Positions 31,018-32,190 of a stretch of 32,190 nt of DNA are shown one piece after another. The DNA comes from a bacterium (GTDB lineage Bacteria; Patescibacteriota; Minisyncoccia; Phycocordibacterales; Zambryskibacteraceae), in NCBI GenBank assembly GCA_030674415.1, contig JAUSGP010000005.1:1-32190 (forward strand). Direction: 5' to 3'. The notes beneath the pieces are model-generated. The model did no database searches and was not told the DNA's origin. It saw nothing but the letters and a program-made list of their open reading frames with translations. Within the stretch, counting starts at the first letter, position 1. Every line of letters begins with the position of its first letter. Made by a program: the position numbers and the translations under genes.

Positions 31018-31668
31018 ATGGCTGCGGCAACTAACGCTACTCAAGAGTTTGTTCCTATTAAAGAAGTTCGAGATGGCATCGTCATCCTTAAGGACGGTGG
31101 CATGCGCGCCATCCTGCTCTGCTCCTCGCTCAACTTCTCGCTCAAAGGGGAGGATGAGAGGAACGCGATCCTGCTCCAGTTCCAAGACTTTCTCAACTCG
31201 CTCGACTTTTCTATCGAGATATTAGTTCAATCCCGCAAATTAGACATCCGCCCTTACCTCGCGCTCCTCGAAGCGCAGGAGGGTAAGCAGACCAACAGCC
31301 TGCTGAAGATTCAGGTACGGGAATATATCGAGTTCATCAAGAATTTCACCGAGAATACCAATATTATGACCAAGCACTTCTTCATCGTGGTGCCTTATAG
31401 CCCATCTACACTCGGATCGGCCACAGCGGGAGGGGTGCTCTCGAGCCTGGGCCTGGGTAAGAAGGAGACTCCAGCAATCAAAGCGGAGAAAAAGGAGGGA
31501 AGCTTCGATGAGAGTCGAAGTCAGCTCGAAGAGCGCCTTTCGGTAGTCGAGCAAGGACTGGTGCGCACGGGTATTAGAATCGCGAGATTAGGAACTGAAG
31601 AGGTTATAGAACTATTTTATAAAGCATTCAATCCCGGAGAAACCGAAAAACCGATTAAGATAAATTAG
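31018..31668 (+). CDS. Hypothetical protein, secretion-cluster component
   Basis: ATG 6 nt after TATAAT (31006-31011): MAAATNATQEFVPIKEVRDGIVILKDGGMRAILLCSSLNFSLK... resembles N-terminal region of VirB4/TraC-type cluster proteins. Confidence 0.7.
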   Translation: MAAATNATQEFVPIKEVRDGIVILKDGGMRAILLCSSLNFSLKGEDERNAILLQFQDFLNSLDFSIEILVQSRKLDIRPYLALLEAQEGKQTNSLLKIQVREYIEFIKNFTENTNIMTKHFFIVVPYSPSTLGSATAGGVLSSLGLGKKETPAIKAEKKEGSFDESRSQLEERLSVVEQGLVRTGIRIARLGTEEVIELFYKAFNPGETEKPIKIN

Positions 31669-31669
31669 T

Positions 31670-32190
31670 ATGAGTATTTTTGATAAAATTTTAGGGAAAA
31701 AGGAGAAGGAACAAGAGATTAGTTCCATCTTGCCTCAAGAAATCTTTGAAGCTGGAGTTTTGGAGCTTAAAGATATCATCGCTCCATCGGCGCTGAAGGT
31801 TACACCTAAGGAGATTAACCTGGGCGAGAAAATCTTGCGCAGTTTCTTCGTCATCTCGTATCCGCGCTTCCTCTCGGAAGGCTGGTTCTCCCCGATAATC
31901 AATATGGATAAGGTCTTCGACGTCGCGATCTTCGTTCACCCGATCGAGACTTCAAAAGTTTTGCACCAATTCCAACGCAAGGTCGCCGAGGTCCAGAGTC
32001 AGATCCACACAAGGGAAGAGAAGGGCTTGGTGCGCGACCCGATGCTCGACGTCGCCTACCAGGACCTCGAGAACCTGCGCGACCAGCTCCAACAAGCGCA
32101 GGAGAAACTCTTTGACGTCGGGCTCTATATCACTATTTATGGCGACTCTGACTCCGAGCTCGATAAGGTCGAAACCGAGATTAAGAGTAT
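31670..32190 (+). CDS. VirB4/TraC-like ATPase N-terminus (truncated by window edge)
   Basis: Open frame to window end: MSIFDKILGKKEKEQEISSILPQEIFEAGVLELKDIIAPSALKVTPKEINLGEKILRSFFVISYPRFLSEGWFSPIINMDKVFDVAIFVHPIE... Confidence 0.75.
   Translation, partial: MSIFDKILGKKEKEQEISSILPQEIFEAGVLELKDIIAPSALKVTPKEINLGEKILRSFFVISYPRFLSEGWFSPIINMDKVFDVAIFVHPIETSKVLHQFQRKVAEVQSQIHTREEKGLVRDPMLDVAYQDLENLRDQLQQAQEKLFDVGLYITIYGDSDSELDKVETEIKS

Overview
This is a chromosomal window that looks like a Patescibacteria/CPR (Parcubacteria-like) genome. Housekeeping genes flank the ends: RNase Y-like N-terminus, ClpP, inorganic pyrophosphatase, NusA, S15, DksA/TraR-type protein, YifB/ComM ATPase, LysM-M23 peptidase, UvrD helicase, RsmA, and a type IV secretion/PrgI/VirB4-like cluster at the right edge. 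The outstanding part is an ~8.5 kb accessory island (about 2150-10690, + strand). It runs from a near-consensus sigma70 promoter (TTGACA-N17-TATACT, 2166-2194) to a strong intrinsic terminator (10655-10686). It begins with a ~570-nt GC-rich structured non-coding RNA. After that come about 15 small, mostly unrecognisable SD-led ORFs separated by repeated structured RNA modules. Nearly every module ends in TGTTCTTT(G/A)A..., which resembles an rRNA-operon boxA (NusB/S10) antitermination site, preceded by three stacked hairpins whose stems covary between copies. Other recurring RNA motifs in the island are a ~200-nt pseudoknot element (3 copies), a post-stop bulged hairpin with a conserved CGU(A/C)A loop (6 copies), a 75-nt covarying element (2 copies), and two near-identical hammerhead-ribozyme-like motifs (CUGANGA...GAAAC) flanking a 2.1-kb segment. 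A divergent ~370-nt minus-strand ncRNA with its own promoter and terminator lies next to the island. I propose the island is a multi-boxA, antiterminated, self-processing RNA/small-protein operon. All structural claims are by eye; no folding, alignment or database search was run.
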